DNA of 64,000 nucleotides from Halomonas salinarum (GCF_012062845.1 NZ_WWNB01000002.1:1-64000); one strand, 5' to 3'; positions 1-9,283 are shown, counted from the first letter of the stretch. Numbers and translations are program-made. Notes: generated by a model from the letters alone, not told the origin.

Positions 1-215
1 CAGGTGCGACAGCCTCGTATGCGGTTCCTGTTCGTCGGGCCAGGAGTTTGCCTACAGCTTCCTCCAGATTCCGCCTCGCGACGGACACCCTTGCTGTTCA
101 GCTAACGGTTCCCGCTATCAGGGTCCGTAGGGGACTCTCACCCCCGAGTCATCCCGAGGCACCACCCTCGGGAACAGCACCTGTCCGGCGCTGCGCGCCA
201 TGCCTGGCGCACCAA
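1..215. other. Non-coding left edge, dispersed-repeat-like
   Basis: No convincing gene is seen here. The open frame running from about 48 into the RND permease on the opposite strand has no ribosome site and no protein-like composition. The text between about 15 and 205 (CGTATGCGGTTCCTGTTCG, then GTTTGCCTACAGCTTCC, then a GGGACTCTCACCCCC block) has the look of a structured or dispersed non-coding repeat I have the impression of meeting in unrelated bacterial genomes, but I cannot name the family from sequence alone. It could be an RNA or the edge of a mobile element lying outside the window. Confidence 0.3.
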
Positions 216-219
216 GAAA

Positions 220-247
220 AAGGCCGCTTCCCGAAGGAAGCGGCCTT
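220..247 (-). terminator. Rho-independent terminator of the RND pump operon
   Basis: A perfect 12-bp stem (AAGGCCGCTTCC at 220-231 and its complement at 236-247) closes a 4-base loop. Read on the minus strand it is followed by TTTTTCTT. It lies 24 bp beyond the stop codon of the RND permease gene and should end that transcript. Confidence 0.85.
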
Positions 248-270
248 GTCATGCCATCACGTGAACGAGA

Positions 271-3200
271 TCAGTCGTGCTGCTGTTCCAGCGACCGCTC
301 GTCATGATGTTTACCACGCTTCTCGGCCAGCCACTGCTGCACATGGGCGATCATCGCGTAGTAGGTCGGCACGAACAGACTTGCCAGCACGGCCACCGAG
401 GCCATGCCCACCGCAACGGTGGTCCCGATATGCTGACTGCTGGTGTCGCTGGCCCCCGTGGCGGTGGCAAGCGGCAGGGTGCCGAAGATAAACGCCAGCG
501 AGGTCATGACGATCGGACGGAAACGCAGCTCGGAGGCAATCATGGCCGCCTCGCGGATCGACTTGCCATGCTCCTTGCGCTGCAGCTCGGCGAACTCGAC
601 GATCATGATGGCATTCTTGGCCGCAAGGCCCACCACCACCAGCATGCCGATCTCGACATAGACGCTGATATCCAGCCCGCGCAGCACGATGCCGCCGATG
701 GCGCCCAGGAAGGCGAAGGGCACGGCGGTGATCACCGCCAGCGGCAGCGACCAGCTCTCGTACTGGGCCGCCAGGATCAGCAGGATCATGACGATGCCGA
801 ACACCACCGCCAGCGTGGCCGCATTGCCGGCGCTGGTTTCCTGATAGGCGGTGCCGGTCCAGCCCATGCCCCAGCCGTCGCCGAGGGTATTCTGGACCAC
901 GTCCTGCATGGCCGCGACCGCCTGGCCGGAGCTGTAGCCCTCGGCCGGTCCGCCCTGAAACTGCGCCGCCGGGTAGACGTTGAAGCGCGTCATCACCGAG
1001 GCCGTGGACTGGCGCTCGAGGGTCACGAACTCGGAGAGCGGGATGCGATTGCCATCGCCGCCACGCACGAAGATCTGATCCAGCGCATCCGGGGTCTGAC
1101 GGAACTCCGCCTCGTTCTGCATGTAGACCTGGAAGTTACGGCTTCGATACGAGAAGTAGTTAACGAAACCACTGCCCAGCGTGTTCGACAGGGTGGTGTA
1201 CAGATCATCCAGTGACACGCCATAGCTCAGCGCTTTCTCGCGATCGATATCGGCTCGATAGGACGGCACATTGGCGTTGTAGGTGGTGAACACCCGGTTG
1301 AGCTCAGGACGCTGATTCGCCGCCTGCATCACCTTCATCGAGGCCTGATAGAGCTCCTGCGCGTTGGCCCCTTCGTAAGACTGCAGGTAGCCGGTGAAGC
1401 CGCCGGTGGTCGACAGGCCGATGATCGGCGGCAGGTTGAAGGCCATCGCCTTGCCCCCGTCGATGCTGGCACCGAACTGCATGATCTGGCCGATCAGCTG
1501 GGTGGCGCTCATGTCACGCTCGGCCCAGGGTTCCATGGCGATGAACATGATGCCACGGGCGCTATTGACCGCACTGGACAGCATGTCATACCCCGCCACG
1601 GCGGCCACGTAGCGTACCGCGGGCACCTGCTCGATCTTGTCGCTGAGCGTTGCCATGTAGTCCTGGGTGCGCCCGAGCGAGGCCGCTTCGGGCAGCGTGA
1701 CGCTTGCCAGTACCATGCCCTGATCGGTCTCCGGCACCAGCGAGGTCGGCGTACGCTCGTAAAGCGCATAGGAGCCCACGCAGGTCGCGACCCCTAACGC
1801 CAGGGCCAGAACCCAGCGTTTGACCAGCAGGTCCACCAGCCATAGATAGCCACGGGTGATGGCGGCAAAGCCGCGATCGAAGCCGCGCAACGGCGCGGTA
1901 AGCAGCGTGACCAGCCGGGACTGCGGATGACGCGACTTGTGGCGCACGAAAATCGCGCACATCGCAGGTGTGAACGTCAGCGCCACCACCGCCGAGATCG
2001 CCACCGATACCGCGATGGTCAAGGCGAACTGCTGATAGATCTGCCCGGTGAAGCCGCCGAGGAAGGCCACCGGCACGAAGACCGCTGACATGATCAGCGA
2101 GGTCGCGATGACCGGGCCACCCACCTCCTTCATGGCCCGGCTCGTAGCCGCCAGGATCTTGATATTGGGGTCTTCCTCGAGGATCCGCTCGACGTTTTCC
2201 ACTACCAGAATGGCGTCATCGACCACGATGCCGATGGCCAGCACCAGCGCAAACAGCGACAAGAGGTTGATCGAGAAACCAAACAGATAGAGTCCCGCAA
2301 AGGTACCGATGACCGAGACCGGCACCACCGACAGGGCGATGGCCGTGGTCCGCCAATTCTGCAGGAAGATCAGCACAATCGCGGCGACGATCAGGAAGGC
2401 CTCGATGAAGGTATGCTCCACGGTTTGCACCGACGCATCGATGAACAGCGTGGTGTCGTAGGGTACCTCGTAATCAAGCCCGGGCGGGAAGCGCTCCTTG
2501 AGACGCTCCATGGTGGCGACCACCTGCTTGGCCGTTTCCAGCGCATTGGCGCCCGGCTGCTGATTGATCATGATCGGCGTCATGGTGCCGCCGTTCAGTC
2601 GCGCATCGATATTGTAGGAAGAGGCTCCCAGTTCGATACGCGCCACGTCATCCAGTCGCAGCGCCGAACCGTCCGGGTTGGTGCGCAGGATGATGTCGCG
2701 GAATTGATCGGCATTCTGCATGCGCCCGGGCGCGGTAATGGTGTAGCTATAGGCCCGCGACTCGCCCTGCGGTGTCTTCGAAAGGCCACCGGCCGCCACC
2801 TCGGTATTCTGGGAGCTGACCGCATCGGCCACCTCGGCCGGTGTCATGTCGTACTCGGCCAGCTTGTCCGGGTTCAACCAGATACGCATGGCGAACTCGC
2901 CGCCCCCCAGTACCTCGGCACTGCCCACACCAGGCACCTGGCGCAGCTCGTCGAGGATATTGAGGGTCGCGTAGTTCTGCATGAAGATATTGCTGTAGTC
3001 ATTCTGCGGCGAGGTCAGACCCAGCACCATCAGGATGCTGCTGGAACTCAGCTCGACCGTCACCCCTTGCGCCTGCACCGACTCAGGCAGCTGCGACAAC
3101 GTCTGTTGCACGCGATTGTTGACGTTGATGGTGTTGGTATCACCGTCCGAACCGATCGCAAAGGCGATGCTCATGGACAGCGAGCCGTTGTCGGCGGTGG

Positions 3201-3447
3201 TCGAGTTCATGTAGAGCATGTCCTCGACGCCATTGATCGCTTCGGCAAGCGGCGCGGCCACGGTCTGCGACACCGTCTCGGCATCCGCCCCCGGATAGCT
3301 GGCCTTCACCGAGACCGTCGGCGGCACCACGCTCGGGTACTGCTCGATGGGCAGCACACGAAGCGCCATGATGCCCACCAGGGCAATGATCACCGAGAGC
3401 ACGGTGGCAAACACCGGCCGTCGGATGAAGAAATCGGAAAAGGTCAT
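271..3447 (-). CDS. RND efflux pump inner-membrane permease (AcrB/MexB type)
   Basis: This 1058-residue protein is a hydrophobe/amphiphile-efflux RND transporter, which exchanges protons for drugs, dyes or detergents in the inner membrane and works as a trimer with an adaptor and a TolC-type channel. The N-terminus MTFSDFFIRRPVFATV is the family signature, and length matches AcrB (about 1050). The proton-relay segment GIVVDDAILVVENV with its paired aspartates lies near residue 407. Two large periplasmic loops and about 12 membrane spans are expected and fit the hydrophobicity. The start has GGGAGC six bases upstream and follows the adaptor stop by 3 bp, so the two are one operon. Substrate range cannot be read from the sequence. 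Confidence 0.95.
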   Translation of the reverse strand: MTFSDFFIRRPVFATVLSVIIALVGIMALRVLPIEQYPSVVPPTVSVKASYPGADAETVSQTVAAPLAEAINGVEDMLYMNSTTADNGSLSMSIAFAIGSDGDTNTINVNNRVQQTLSQLPESVQAQGVTVELSSSSILMVLGLTSPQNDYSNIFMQNYATLNILDELRQVPGVGSAEVLGGGEFAMRIWLNPDKLAEYDMTPAEVADAVSSQNTEVAAGGLSKTPQGESRAYSYTITAPGRMQNADQFRDIILRTNPDGSALRLDDVARIELGASSYNIDARLNGGTMTPIMINQQPGANALETAKQVVATMERLKERFPPGLDYEVPYDTTLFIDASVQTVEHTFIEAFLIVAAIVLIFLQNWRTTAIALSVVPVSVIGTFAGLYLFGFSINLLSLFALVLAIGIVVDDAILVVENVERILEEDPNIKILAATSRAMKEVGGPVIATSLIMSAVFVPVAFLGGFTGQIYQQFALTIAVSVAISAVVALTFTPAMCAIFVRHKSRHPQSRLVTLLTAPLRGFDRGFAAITRGYLWLVDLLVKRWVLALALGVATCVGSYALYERTPTSLVPETDQGMVLASVTLPEAASLGRTQDYMATLSDKIEQVPAVRYVAAVAGYDMLSSAVNSARGIMFIAMEPWAERDMSATQLIGQIMQFGASIDGGKAMAFNLPPIIGLSTTGGFTGYLQSYEGANAQELYQASMKVMQAANQRPELNRVFTTYNANVPSYRADIDREKALSYGVSLDDLYTTLSNTLGSGFVNYFSYRSRNFQVYMQNEAEFRQTPDALDQIFVRGGDGNRIPLSEFVTLERQSTASVMTRFNVYPAAQFQGGPAEGYSSGQAVAAMQDVVQNTLGDGWGMGWTGTAYQETSAGNAATLAVVFGIVMILLILAAQYESWSLPLAVITAVPFAFLGAIGGIVLRGLDISVYVEIGMLVVVGLAAKNAIMIVEFAELQRKEHGKSIREAAMIASELRFRPIVMTSLAFIFGTLPLATATGASDTSSQHIGTTVAVGMASVAVLASLFVPTYYAMIAHVQQWLAEKRGKHHDERSLEQQHD

Positions 3448-3450
3448 GGA

Positions 3451-4623
3451 TCAGCTCCCGCTTGCTGCATTGCCATCGAAAGGCTGAGGTTCGATCAAGG
3501 TTCCCGGCTGAACACTGCCGGGGTCGCTTGCGAGCACGCGATCCCCAGCCTCCAGGCCGTCCTTGATGATCAGCCAGTGGCCAGCGGTCTCGCCCAGCTC
3601 CACGGTGCGTGCCCGTGCCTTGTTGTCATCGTCCAGCACAAACACCTGCGGCCCCATCAGTCCCTCGGTCACCGCCATTTCTGGCACCGCCAGCACGTCG
3701 AAGCGCTTGAGGCCGGCAAGCGAGATACGCACGAACTGCCCCGGCAAGAAGCGGCCTTCGGGGTTATCGAACATCGCCCGCGCCTCGACGGTGCTGGTGC
3801 TCTCGCTAACCCGGCTACCCAGGTAATCGAGCTCGCCCTGAAGGCGCTGGGCGGCATTGCCTCCTTCGGCGGGGCGTGACAGGGTCGCCTCGATCGATGC
3901 CTCCTTGTCATTACGCTGACGGCGCAGCGCCAGGGCATCGTCCTGGGGCAGCTGGAAGCGCACCTCGAGAGGGTCCAACGGGGTGATGATGGCAAGGGCG
4001 GTCCCCGGATCCACCAGGTTGCCTACATTGACCTCGCTCAGACTGATGGCACCGCTCACCGGCGCCTCGACATCGGTGTAATCGAGATCGATATGCGCGC
4101 TATCCAGCGCCGCTTGGTTCTGCGCAACGGTAGCCCGCGCCACCTGCAAATCCGCCAGGGCCTCATCGTAATCCTGGCGGCTGACCGAGTTCTGGCTCAG
4201 CAGGCGCTCATAACGGTTGGCGTCTCGCTGGGCGCGATCCCGCTCGGCCTTGGCGCTCTGCAGGTCGGCCTCAGCACTGCGCATCGCCGCCTGATAGGTG
4301 GCAGGCTCGATGGTATAGAGACTTTCGCCCTTCTCGACCCGATCACCGGGCTCGAACCGACGCGCCTCGAGAAGGCCACTGACCCGGGCCACCACGGTGA
4401 CCTCGTTTTCGCTACTGAGAAGGGAGGGATAGGACTTGTCGAGGGCGATATCACGCCGTTCGATCGCCATCACCTCACCCGGCGTCGCAGGCGCCTTCTG
4501 GTCACTGCCCGCGGCCTGCGCCTGGCCATCTGACTCGCTGTTACACCCGGCCACCAGGCCGGCAAGGGCCAGGCCCAGCAACGTCAGTCGCCAACGTCGC
4601 ATGGGGGTCGCGTTATCGTGCAT
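3451..4623 (-). CDS. RND efflux periplasmic adaptor lipoprotein (AcrA/MexA type)
   Basis: The 390-residue membrane-fusion protein links the RND permease to the outer-membrane channel. A lipobox LVAGC puts the lipidated cysteine at about residue 27, or 20 if translation begins at the second methionine. The expected order follows: first barrel/lipoyl half (VVARVSGLLEARRFEPGD), a long alpha-helical hairpin rich in Gln, Ala and Asp (about 120-190), the second lipoyl half (VEAPVSGAISLSEVNVGN), then beta-barrel and membrane-proximal domains. The start is preceded by AGGAGAAGG. It is first in a two-gene operon with the permease, and its promoter carries a palindromic operator. Confidence 0.94.
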   Translation of the reverse strand: MHDNATPMRRWRLTLLGLALAGLVAGCNSESDGQAQAAGSDQKAPATPGEVMAIERRDIALDKSYPSLLSSENEVTVVARVSGLLEARRFEPGDRVEKGESLYTIEPATYQAAMRSAEADLQSAKAERDRAQRDANRYERLLSQNSVSRQDYDEALADLQVARATVAQNQAALDSAHIDLDYTDVEAPVSGAISLSEVNVGNLVDPGTALAIITPLDPLEVRFQLPQDDALALRRQRNDKEASIEATLSRPAEGGNAAQRLQGELDYLGSRVSESTSTVEARAMFDNPEGRFLPGQFVRISLAGLKRFDVLAVPEMAVTEGLMGPQVFVLDDDNKARARTVELGETAGHWLIIKDGLEAGDRVLASDPGSVQPGTLIEPQPFDGNAASGS

Positions 4624-4688
4624 GTCCTTCTCCTGCTGAATGATGAAATCAATGCAAGGCCACTACCGCCGACATACCCTCTAAAAAC

Positions 4689-4710
4689 ATCCATACACGT
4701 ATGGATATTA
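4689..4710 (-). promoter_or_regulatory. Palindromic operator at the RND operon promoter
   Basis: ATCCATAC and its exact complement GTATGGAT are separated by 2 bp (4689-4706), centred about 75 bp upstream of the adaptor start. On the minus strand a -10-like TAATAT (4705-4710) abuts and overlaps the palindrome, so a bound repressor would block initiation. A close relative of the core (CATACACGYATG) lies in the promoter of the TolC-like gene. Size and symmetry fit a TetR-family repressor, as for AcrR-type pump regulators, but no such regulator gene is adjacent. Confidence 0.6.
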
Positions 4711-4860
4711 GCAGTGCGAACCCGTCCCAACGGCGAACTCAGGCCGTCAGGCTCAAGGGGATTTAGCGGTGGGTAGCTTGCGTATCAATGATCAGATCGT
4801 CGTTCACTGGCGTTTTTGAAAGCCATGATGAACAGACGCTGATAAAAACTTGCTCAAGGA

Positions 4861-4883
4861 CCGCCGCCCGAGGTGGGCGGCGG
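4861..4883 (-). terminator. Hairpin after the TolC-like gene
   Basis: CCGCCGCCC (4861-4869) pairs with GGGCGGCGG (4875-4883) only 7 bp beyond the stop of the TolC-like gene. A T-rich tract on the minus strand follows about 16 bases later rather than immediately, so it is a probable but not textbook terminator. Confidence 0.55.
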
Positions 4884-4890
4884 CAATGGT

Positions 4891-6348
4891 TCAGGCATCC
4901 GGCTGCGGGCGCTCACCGATCTCCATCATGGCATCGTAGCCGCTGCTGCCCTCACTGACTTCGAGCATCACCGACTGGTCCTCACTGAGCTGAGCATTGA
5001 GCTCACGAAGCACGTCGACATCCAGGGTACCGGCTTGCTGATGCAGCTCGAGCTTGTCGAGCACATAGTCGTAGCGCGCTACGGCCAGGTTGGAGATGGC
5101 GTCGTAGAGGTTCTGTTCGGCCGCCAGAACGTCGACGATGTTGCGCGTGCCGACCTCGTAGCCCGACCGGGTCGCATCCAGGGCGCTGCGGTTGGAGACC
5201 ACCGCCTGACGGCGCGCTTCCACGGTCGCCACATCGTTACGTACCTGCGTATAAAGCGAACGTACCTGTTGAATGGTCAAACGACGCTGCGCCTCGGCAT
5301 CGTACTGGCTGGCCGCCAGGGTATAGGTGCTCTGGCGAATCTGGGCACTGGTCGAACCACCGGTATACAGCGGCAGGCTGGCGCGCACGCCGACCTGACT
5401 GGACGAATCGTGGCCTTCGACCTGATCCTGGTCGCTTTCGCCATAATTGTAATTGGCGAAGGCCTCGACCACCGGTAGGCGTCCGGCCTTGGATACCTCA
5501 ACGCCTGAGCGAGAGACCTCGACACCCGCCATGGCGCTCTTGAGCAGCGGACTCTTCTCGAGGGCCATGTCGACCCATTCATCACGATCCGACGGTGTCG
5601 GTAACTCGACCGGCAGATCTTCAGAGAGGCTTTCAATGCTCTGATAGCGCTTGCCGGTCAGGCGCTCCAGCGCCTCGAAGCTGACCTCCAGATCACTCTG
5701 CGCCGTGATACGCTCGGCGCGCGCCTGATCGTAGCTTGCGCGGGCTTCTTCGACATCGGTGATGGCAATCAAGCCGACCTCGAACTGCTCGCTTGCCTGT
5801 TCCAGCTGACGCGAGATAGCGCGTTCCTGAGCCTTGCGCGCGGCGAGAATGTCGTTGGCACGCAGAATCTCGAAGTACGCGCTCGAGACATCGAACAACA
5901 GTTGCTGTTCGCTTGCCACCAGCGACAGCGCCTCCTGATCGATCTGGCTTTCGGCCTGATCCACTTGCCGGGCATTGGCTGCATCATAGAGCGCCTGGCT
6001 GGCCTCGAGCGCCAAGCTGCCACTATTGTAGGCATCATCGCCCCCCTGGTTAGCACCTGTCAGCGCCGTTTCCTGGCGGTCATAGGAGCGATTATGCGCG
6101 ACCTGGCCTGTGGCATTGAGTTGGGGCAGCAAGTCTCCGCTCGCCACATCGCGGCTTTCCTGGGTGCTTTGCAGGCTGGCTCGCGCAGAGGCCAGACTGG
6201 CATCGTTTTCCAGCGCATCGTTGGCAATATTCAACAAATCAGCGCCATGCGCCTGGCTTGTCAGCGCGATGGACATCGCCAGAGGCAGCATGATGGCCCG
6301 CCGTGTCAGGCGCCTGCCGGAAGCAGAAAAGTCAGTGATGAGCGGCAT
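4891..6348 (-). CDS. TolC family outer-membrane efflux channel
   Basis: About 485 residues. TolC-family proteins form trimeric barrel-and-tunnel channels that receive substrate from RND or type I machines. The sequence shows a signal peptide (positive MPLITDFSASGRRLTRR, hydrophobic stretch, then SQAHG and the mature start ADLLNIANDALENDASLASARA) and two tandem OEP repeats of amphipathic helices rich in Ala, Gln and Ser. The second repeat contains the characteristic GTRNIVDVLAAEQNLYDA. I place the start at 6348, where AAGGAACG lies just upstream, rather than at the longer frame from 6393. It lies directly upstream of the RND operon with its own promoter, so it is the likely channel of that pump. 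Confidence 0.92.
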   Translation of the reverse strand: MPLITDFSASGRRLTRRAIMLPLAMSIALTSQAHGADLLNIANDALENDASLASARASLQSTQESRDVASGDLLPQLNATGQVAHNRSYDRQETALTGANQGGDDAYNSGSLALEASQALYDAANARQVDQAESQIDQEALSLVASEQQLLFDVSSAYFEILRANDILAARKAQERAISRQLEQASEQFEVGLIAITDVEEARASYDQARAERITAQSDLEVSFEALERLTGKRYQSIESLSEDLPVELPTPSDRDEWVDMALEKSPLLKSAMAGVEVSRSGVEVSKAGRLPVVEAFANYNYGESDQDQVEGHDSSSQVGVRASLPLYTGGSTSAQIRQSTYTLAASQYDAEAQRRLTIQQVRSLYTQVRNDVATVEARRQAVVSNRSALDATRSGYEVGTRNIVDVLAAEQNLYDAISNLAVARYDYVLDKLELHQQAGTLDVDVLRELNAQLSEDQSVMLEVSEGSSGYDAMMEIGERPQPDA

Positions 6349-6739
6349 GAACGTTCCTTGATCATAGGAAGATGAGAGAGACAGGTATAGCACAGGGGAA
6401 GGTGTTACTACCTACTCCCCCGCCCCCATTGCCAGACGCAACGGCGGATCACGCTGATGTCAGAGGCAACATATTATAGCTACATGCGTGTATGTATACT
6501 AGCAGGCTAACGATTATTCCTCTTTCCGATCACGATTGAGCTTGGCTATGGCATGCCCGGCATCGCTATCATGCCGACGCTACCGACCACCTTCTTGTCA
6601 TGATCGCCAACAAGCGCACTTGAGTATAGCCATGGTTGTCGTGCGTCATCCTGGGTTATGCTGCCATGCAGCATACATCACGGCATGGCGACTCCATCGC
6701 CGCCATCAGCGCATGTCACGCCATCAGAGGGAGCAAGCC
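6349..6739. other. Divergent intergenic region with the TolC-like promoter
   Basis: This 391-bp gap separates the TolC-like gene (leftward) and the alpha/beta hydrolase gene (rightward). It holds the TolC-like promoter and operator near 6473-6496. A frame open on the plus strand from 6536 continues into the hydrolase gene, but its codons before 6740 look non-coding. No other feature is evident. Confidence 0.5.
6473..6496 (-). promoter_or_regulatory. Operator and -10 element of the TolC-like gene
   Basis: On the minus strand TACATACACGCATGTA (6481-6496) is an imperfect palindrome that matches the RND operator at 11 of 14 core positions (consensus CATACACGYATG). It is followed by a perfect TATAAT (6473-6478), so the operator occupies the spacer immediately upstream of the -10 box. 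This arrangement fits repression by the regulator that controls the pump operon. Confidence 0.5.
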
Positions 6740-7651
6740 ATGGATCGCCTGGAACTGGTCAAGGTCAGAGCACTGCAGATCGCCGTGCGCATCTGGAACC
6801 CCGAGGCTCCCCGCACCTTGGTGGCCTGGCATGGCCTGGCCCGTCATGGTGGCGATTTCGCGGCCCTGGCGCGCGAGTTAGGGCCTGAATGGCGGATCCT
6901 GGCCCCTGATACGCCAGGCCGCGGCCTGTCCAGCTGGTCACTCCACCCCGCCCATGACTATTTATATGCGCATTACCTGGAAGTCGCGGTGGCGCTTCTC
7001 GACCACTTCGAGCTCGAGCGAGTGCCCTGGGTCGGCACCTCGATGGGTGGGCTACTGGGGTTGCTGCTCGCCGCCGAACCGACGACCGCCTCACGCATCG
7101 AGCGTCTGGTGCTCAATGACGTCGGCCCGGAGCTCGATCCGGACGGCCTGGCAAGCCTCGCCTCCTATTTCAGCAGCATGCATCGCTTCGTCAACTTCGG
7201 CGATCTCGAGGCCGAACTGCGCAACCATTACACGGGCTTTGGCATCGACAGCGACGATGCCTGGCGGCAACTGGCGCTGGACAGCGCCCGCCGCCTACCC
7301 GACGGCAGCTGGACCTACCACTACGACCCACGCATCGCCGAGCAATTCATCCATGACACACCGCGTGATACCTGGGCTGACTGGCGAGCCATCCAATGCC
7401 CCTTGATGGTGATTCGCGGCGCCTCCTCGCCCTTGCTGGCCCAAGAAAGCATCGAGCGCATGCGACAGGAACAACCCAATCTCGTCAGTCTCGAGGTACC
7501 TGGCTGCGGTCATGCGCCGATGCTCGACCGTCCCAGCCAGGTCACTCCCCTGGCCGACTTCTTGAATCACACTGACACGGCTGCCGATACACCGGCGCGA
7601 CCCTGGTGGCAGCGAGGATACGACTGGTTAAGGAAGGTCGCAGGCCACTAA
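6740..7651 (+). CDS. Alpha/beta hydrolase
   Basis: The 303-residue protein belongs to the alpha/beta-hydrolase fold. The nucleophile elbow is GTSMGG (about residue 97), an oxyanion-region AWHGLARHGGDF precedes it, and the catalytic histidine is in GCGHAPMLDRP near residue 260. The start at 6740 is supported by GAGGGAGC a few bases upstream. The in-frame upstream extension lacks a ribosome site. The C-terminus ends with a basic, Trp-rich tail. The substrate is unknown: esterase, C-C hydrolase and haloperoxidase-like activities all share these motifs. It converges on the kinase-like gene with a 27-bp gap. Confidence 0.8.
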   Translation: MDRLELVKVRALQIAVRIWNPEAPRTLVAWHGLARHGGDFAALARELGPEWRILAPDTPGRGLSSWSLHPAHDYLYAHYLEVAVALLDHFELERVPWVGTSMGGLLGLLLAAEPTTASRIERLVLNDVGPELDPDGLASLASYFSSMHRFVNFGDLEAELRNHYTGFGIDSDDAWRQLALDSARRLPDGSWTYHYDPRIAEQFIHDTPRDTWADWRAIQCPLMVIRGASSPLLAQESIERMRQEQPNLVSLEVPGCGHAPMLDRPSQVTPLADFLNHTDTAADTPARPWWQRGYDWLRKVAGH

Positions 7652-7678
7652 CAAAATCAACACATCCGCCACCCGGAT

Positions 7679-8533
7679 CTAGCCCATTTCGACGCGTGCC
7701 AACGCCTGCTCTACCGCCCCCCGATAGCTACTGCCAAACATCAGCAGATGATTCAGCAGCGGATAGAGCTGGAACAGGGCTTCCCGCCGCGGCCAATCAT
7801 CGGGACCATTGCCGTTCCAGTAGGCCTCGAAAAACGCATCCGAAGGGCTGCCAAACAGCGTCAGCATGGCCAGATCCACCTCCGGGTAGTGGGCATATAC
7901 CGCCGGATCGATAATCGCCGGCCCACTATCGGTATGCAGCACATTGCCCGACCACAGATCGCCGTGCACCAGGCTTGCCGGCACATGGGGCAACCAGCGC
8001 TCAAGACCCTGGGCCAGAGTATCGAGCCGCGCTTTCAACCGCTGATCCAGCAGCCCTTTGTCATGGCAGGCCGCCGCCAGTGTCTTCAAGCGGCGCTCAC
8101 GCTGGAAGGCGCGACCATCATCGAGCCGCGCATTGGGCTGAGGCGTCTGGCCACAGGCATTATCGCGCGGCCAGCCGTGGGACTCATGGGTTACACCGTG
8201 AAGCGTGCGCAAGCCTTCGCCCAGCGCCATATCGCTTGTGGCTCGCTTGGCCTTGCGCGTTGCCACATTCAGCGCCTCCATGACCAGCCAAGACCCTTCC
8301 TGGCCGAGCACCCTGGGCACCCGCAGTGCACTACCCGACAGGGCATCATGCAATGCGTTGAGTCCCTCGGCCTCACCGTCCAGGCGGGCCGGGTCGTCAT
8401 GCTTTATCACCACCGGCCCCTGTCGAGTTTCAAGACGCGCGACGTCAGCGATATCACCACCCCCCAGAGGCGCAAGCGAGCCGTTGGGCGCTAGATCCAG
8501 GCGTTCCAGCAATGCCGCAAGTTGATCGTCCAT
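7679..8533 (-). CDS. Fructosamine/ketosamine-3-kinase family protein
   Basis: About 284 residues. This family phosphorylates ketoamines formed by protein glycation, which destabilises the adduct and allows repair. The kinase catalytic loop is LVHGDLWSGNVLH and the metal-binding segment is IIDPAVYAHYPEVDLAML. GPVVIKHDD near the N-terminus supplies the conserved lysine, and the C-terminal YPLLNHLLMFGSSY is typical of the YniA-like group. The start at 8533 is preferred to 8539 because GGGAG is then six bases upstream rather than touching the start codon. A phosphotransferase with another small-molecule substrate is the main alternative. Confidence 0.85.
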   Translation of the reverse strand: MDDQLAALLERLDLAPNGSLAPLGGGDIADVARLETRQGPVVIKHDDPARLDGEAEGLNALHDALSGSALRVPRVLGQEGSWLVMEALNVATRKAKRATSDMALGEGLRTLHGVTHESHGWPRDNACGQTPQPNARLDDGRAFQRERRLKTLAAACHDKGLLDQRLKARLDTLAQGLERWLPHVPASLVHGDLWSGNVLHTDSGPAIIDPAVYAHYPEVDLAMLTLFGSPSDAFFEAYWNGNGPDDWPRREALFQLYPLLNHLLMFGSSYRGAVEQALARVEMG

Positions 8534-8647
8534 GCTCATCTCCCGCCAGGTAATGTCGTCTTCTTTGAATAAGCAACAATGCCCCCTCACACAGCAAGCA
8601 CCACCATGGCCGCTTCCAGGCGGGGGACACAGCGTGACACCACAAAA

Positions 8648-8673
8648 ATACCGCCTCCCGAGGGAGGCGGTAT
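8648..8673 (-). terminator. Terminator of the fasciclin gene
   Basis: A perfect 12-bp stem, ATACCGCCTCCC (8648-8659) with its complement (8662-8673), has a 2-base loop and reads into TTTTTGTGG on the minus strand. It lies about 100 bp beyond the fasciclin gene stop, so it should end that transcript. Confidence 0.75.
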
Positions 8674-8773
8674 AGGGGCGCGACGGGATGGCGTCGGCTA
8701 GGAGAAAGGCTATCTCGCACGCCTTTCACTGATACCGGTCACTGATACTGGCATCAGCTCAGGCATTGAGGCC

Positions 8774-9283
8774 TTACTCAGGCATCAGAACCGTATCGAT
8801 CACATGGATGACACCGTTACTGGCCATCACATCGGCCGCGGTCACGGTCGCATCGTTGATCATCACCTTACCGTCCATGGTGGTGATGGTGAGGTCCTGT
8901 CCTTGTACGGTGGTGGCCGAACTTGCCGACATGGCATCTTCTGCCATGATCTTGCCGGGCACTACGTGATAGGTCAGTACTGCTTGTAGCTGATCCTGGT
9001 TTTCCGGCATCAACAGGGTGTCGACGGTGCCCTCCGGCAAGGCAGCAAAGGCTTCATCGGTGGGGGCAAAGACGGTGAACGGTCCCTCACCCTTGAGGGT
9101 GTCGACCAGATCAGCGGCCTTAACTGCCGCAACGAGGGTAGAGAACTGACCGGCTTCGACGGCGGTATCGACGATATCGGCCTTGGCCATGCCATGGTGA
9201 TCTGCCTGTGCCGTGCTTGCGAGCATCAAACCGAGAAGACCCGCGCCCATCCATTTAGGTGCTGCGACTGTGATGGCTTTCAT
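8774..9283 (-). CDS. Secreted fasciclin (FAS1) domain protein
   Basis: The 169-residue product has a signal peptide ([27 protein letters not shown]) and one FAS1 domain. The two conserved blocks are visible: [23 protein letters not shown] and the C-terminal [23 protein letters not shown], with the YHVVPG motif between them. FAS1 domains mediate adhesion or matrix contacts; bacterial single-domain versions are secreted proteins of mostly unknown role. The start at 9283 has ACGGAGT upstream. It is transcribed alone, divergent from the small NIF3-like gene, and a paired TGTACA element lies in the shared region. Confidence 0.9.
   Translation of the reverse strand: MKAITVAAPKWMGAGLLGLMLASTAQADHHGMAKADIVDTAVEAGQFSTLVAAVKAADLVDTLKGEGPFTVFAPTDEAFAALPEGTVDTLLMPENQDQLQAVLTYHVVPGKIMAEDAMSASSATTVQGQDLTITTMDGKVMINDATVTAADVMASNGVIHVIDTVLMPE

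Noticed and set aside
277-1215. 312-codon open frame opposite the RND permease
   Set aside because: It mirrors the permease codons on the other strand, is His/Gly/Arg-rich and has no ribosome site. Long antisense frames are common in GC-rich genes.
2413-3879. 488-codon frame opposite the RND permease and adaptor
   Set aside because: It spans two oppositely oriented genes that are clearly real, and its composition is that of an antisense shadow.
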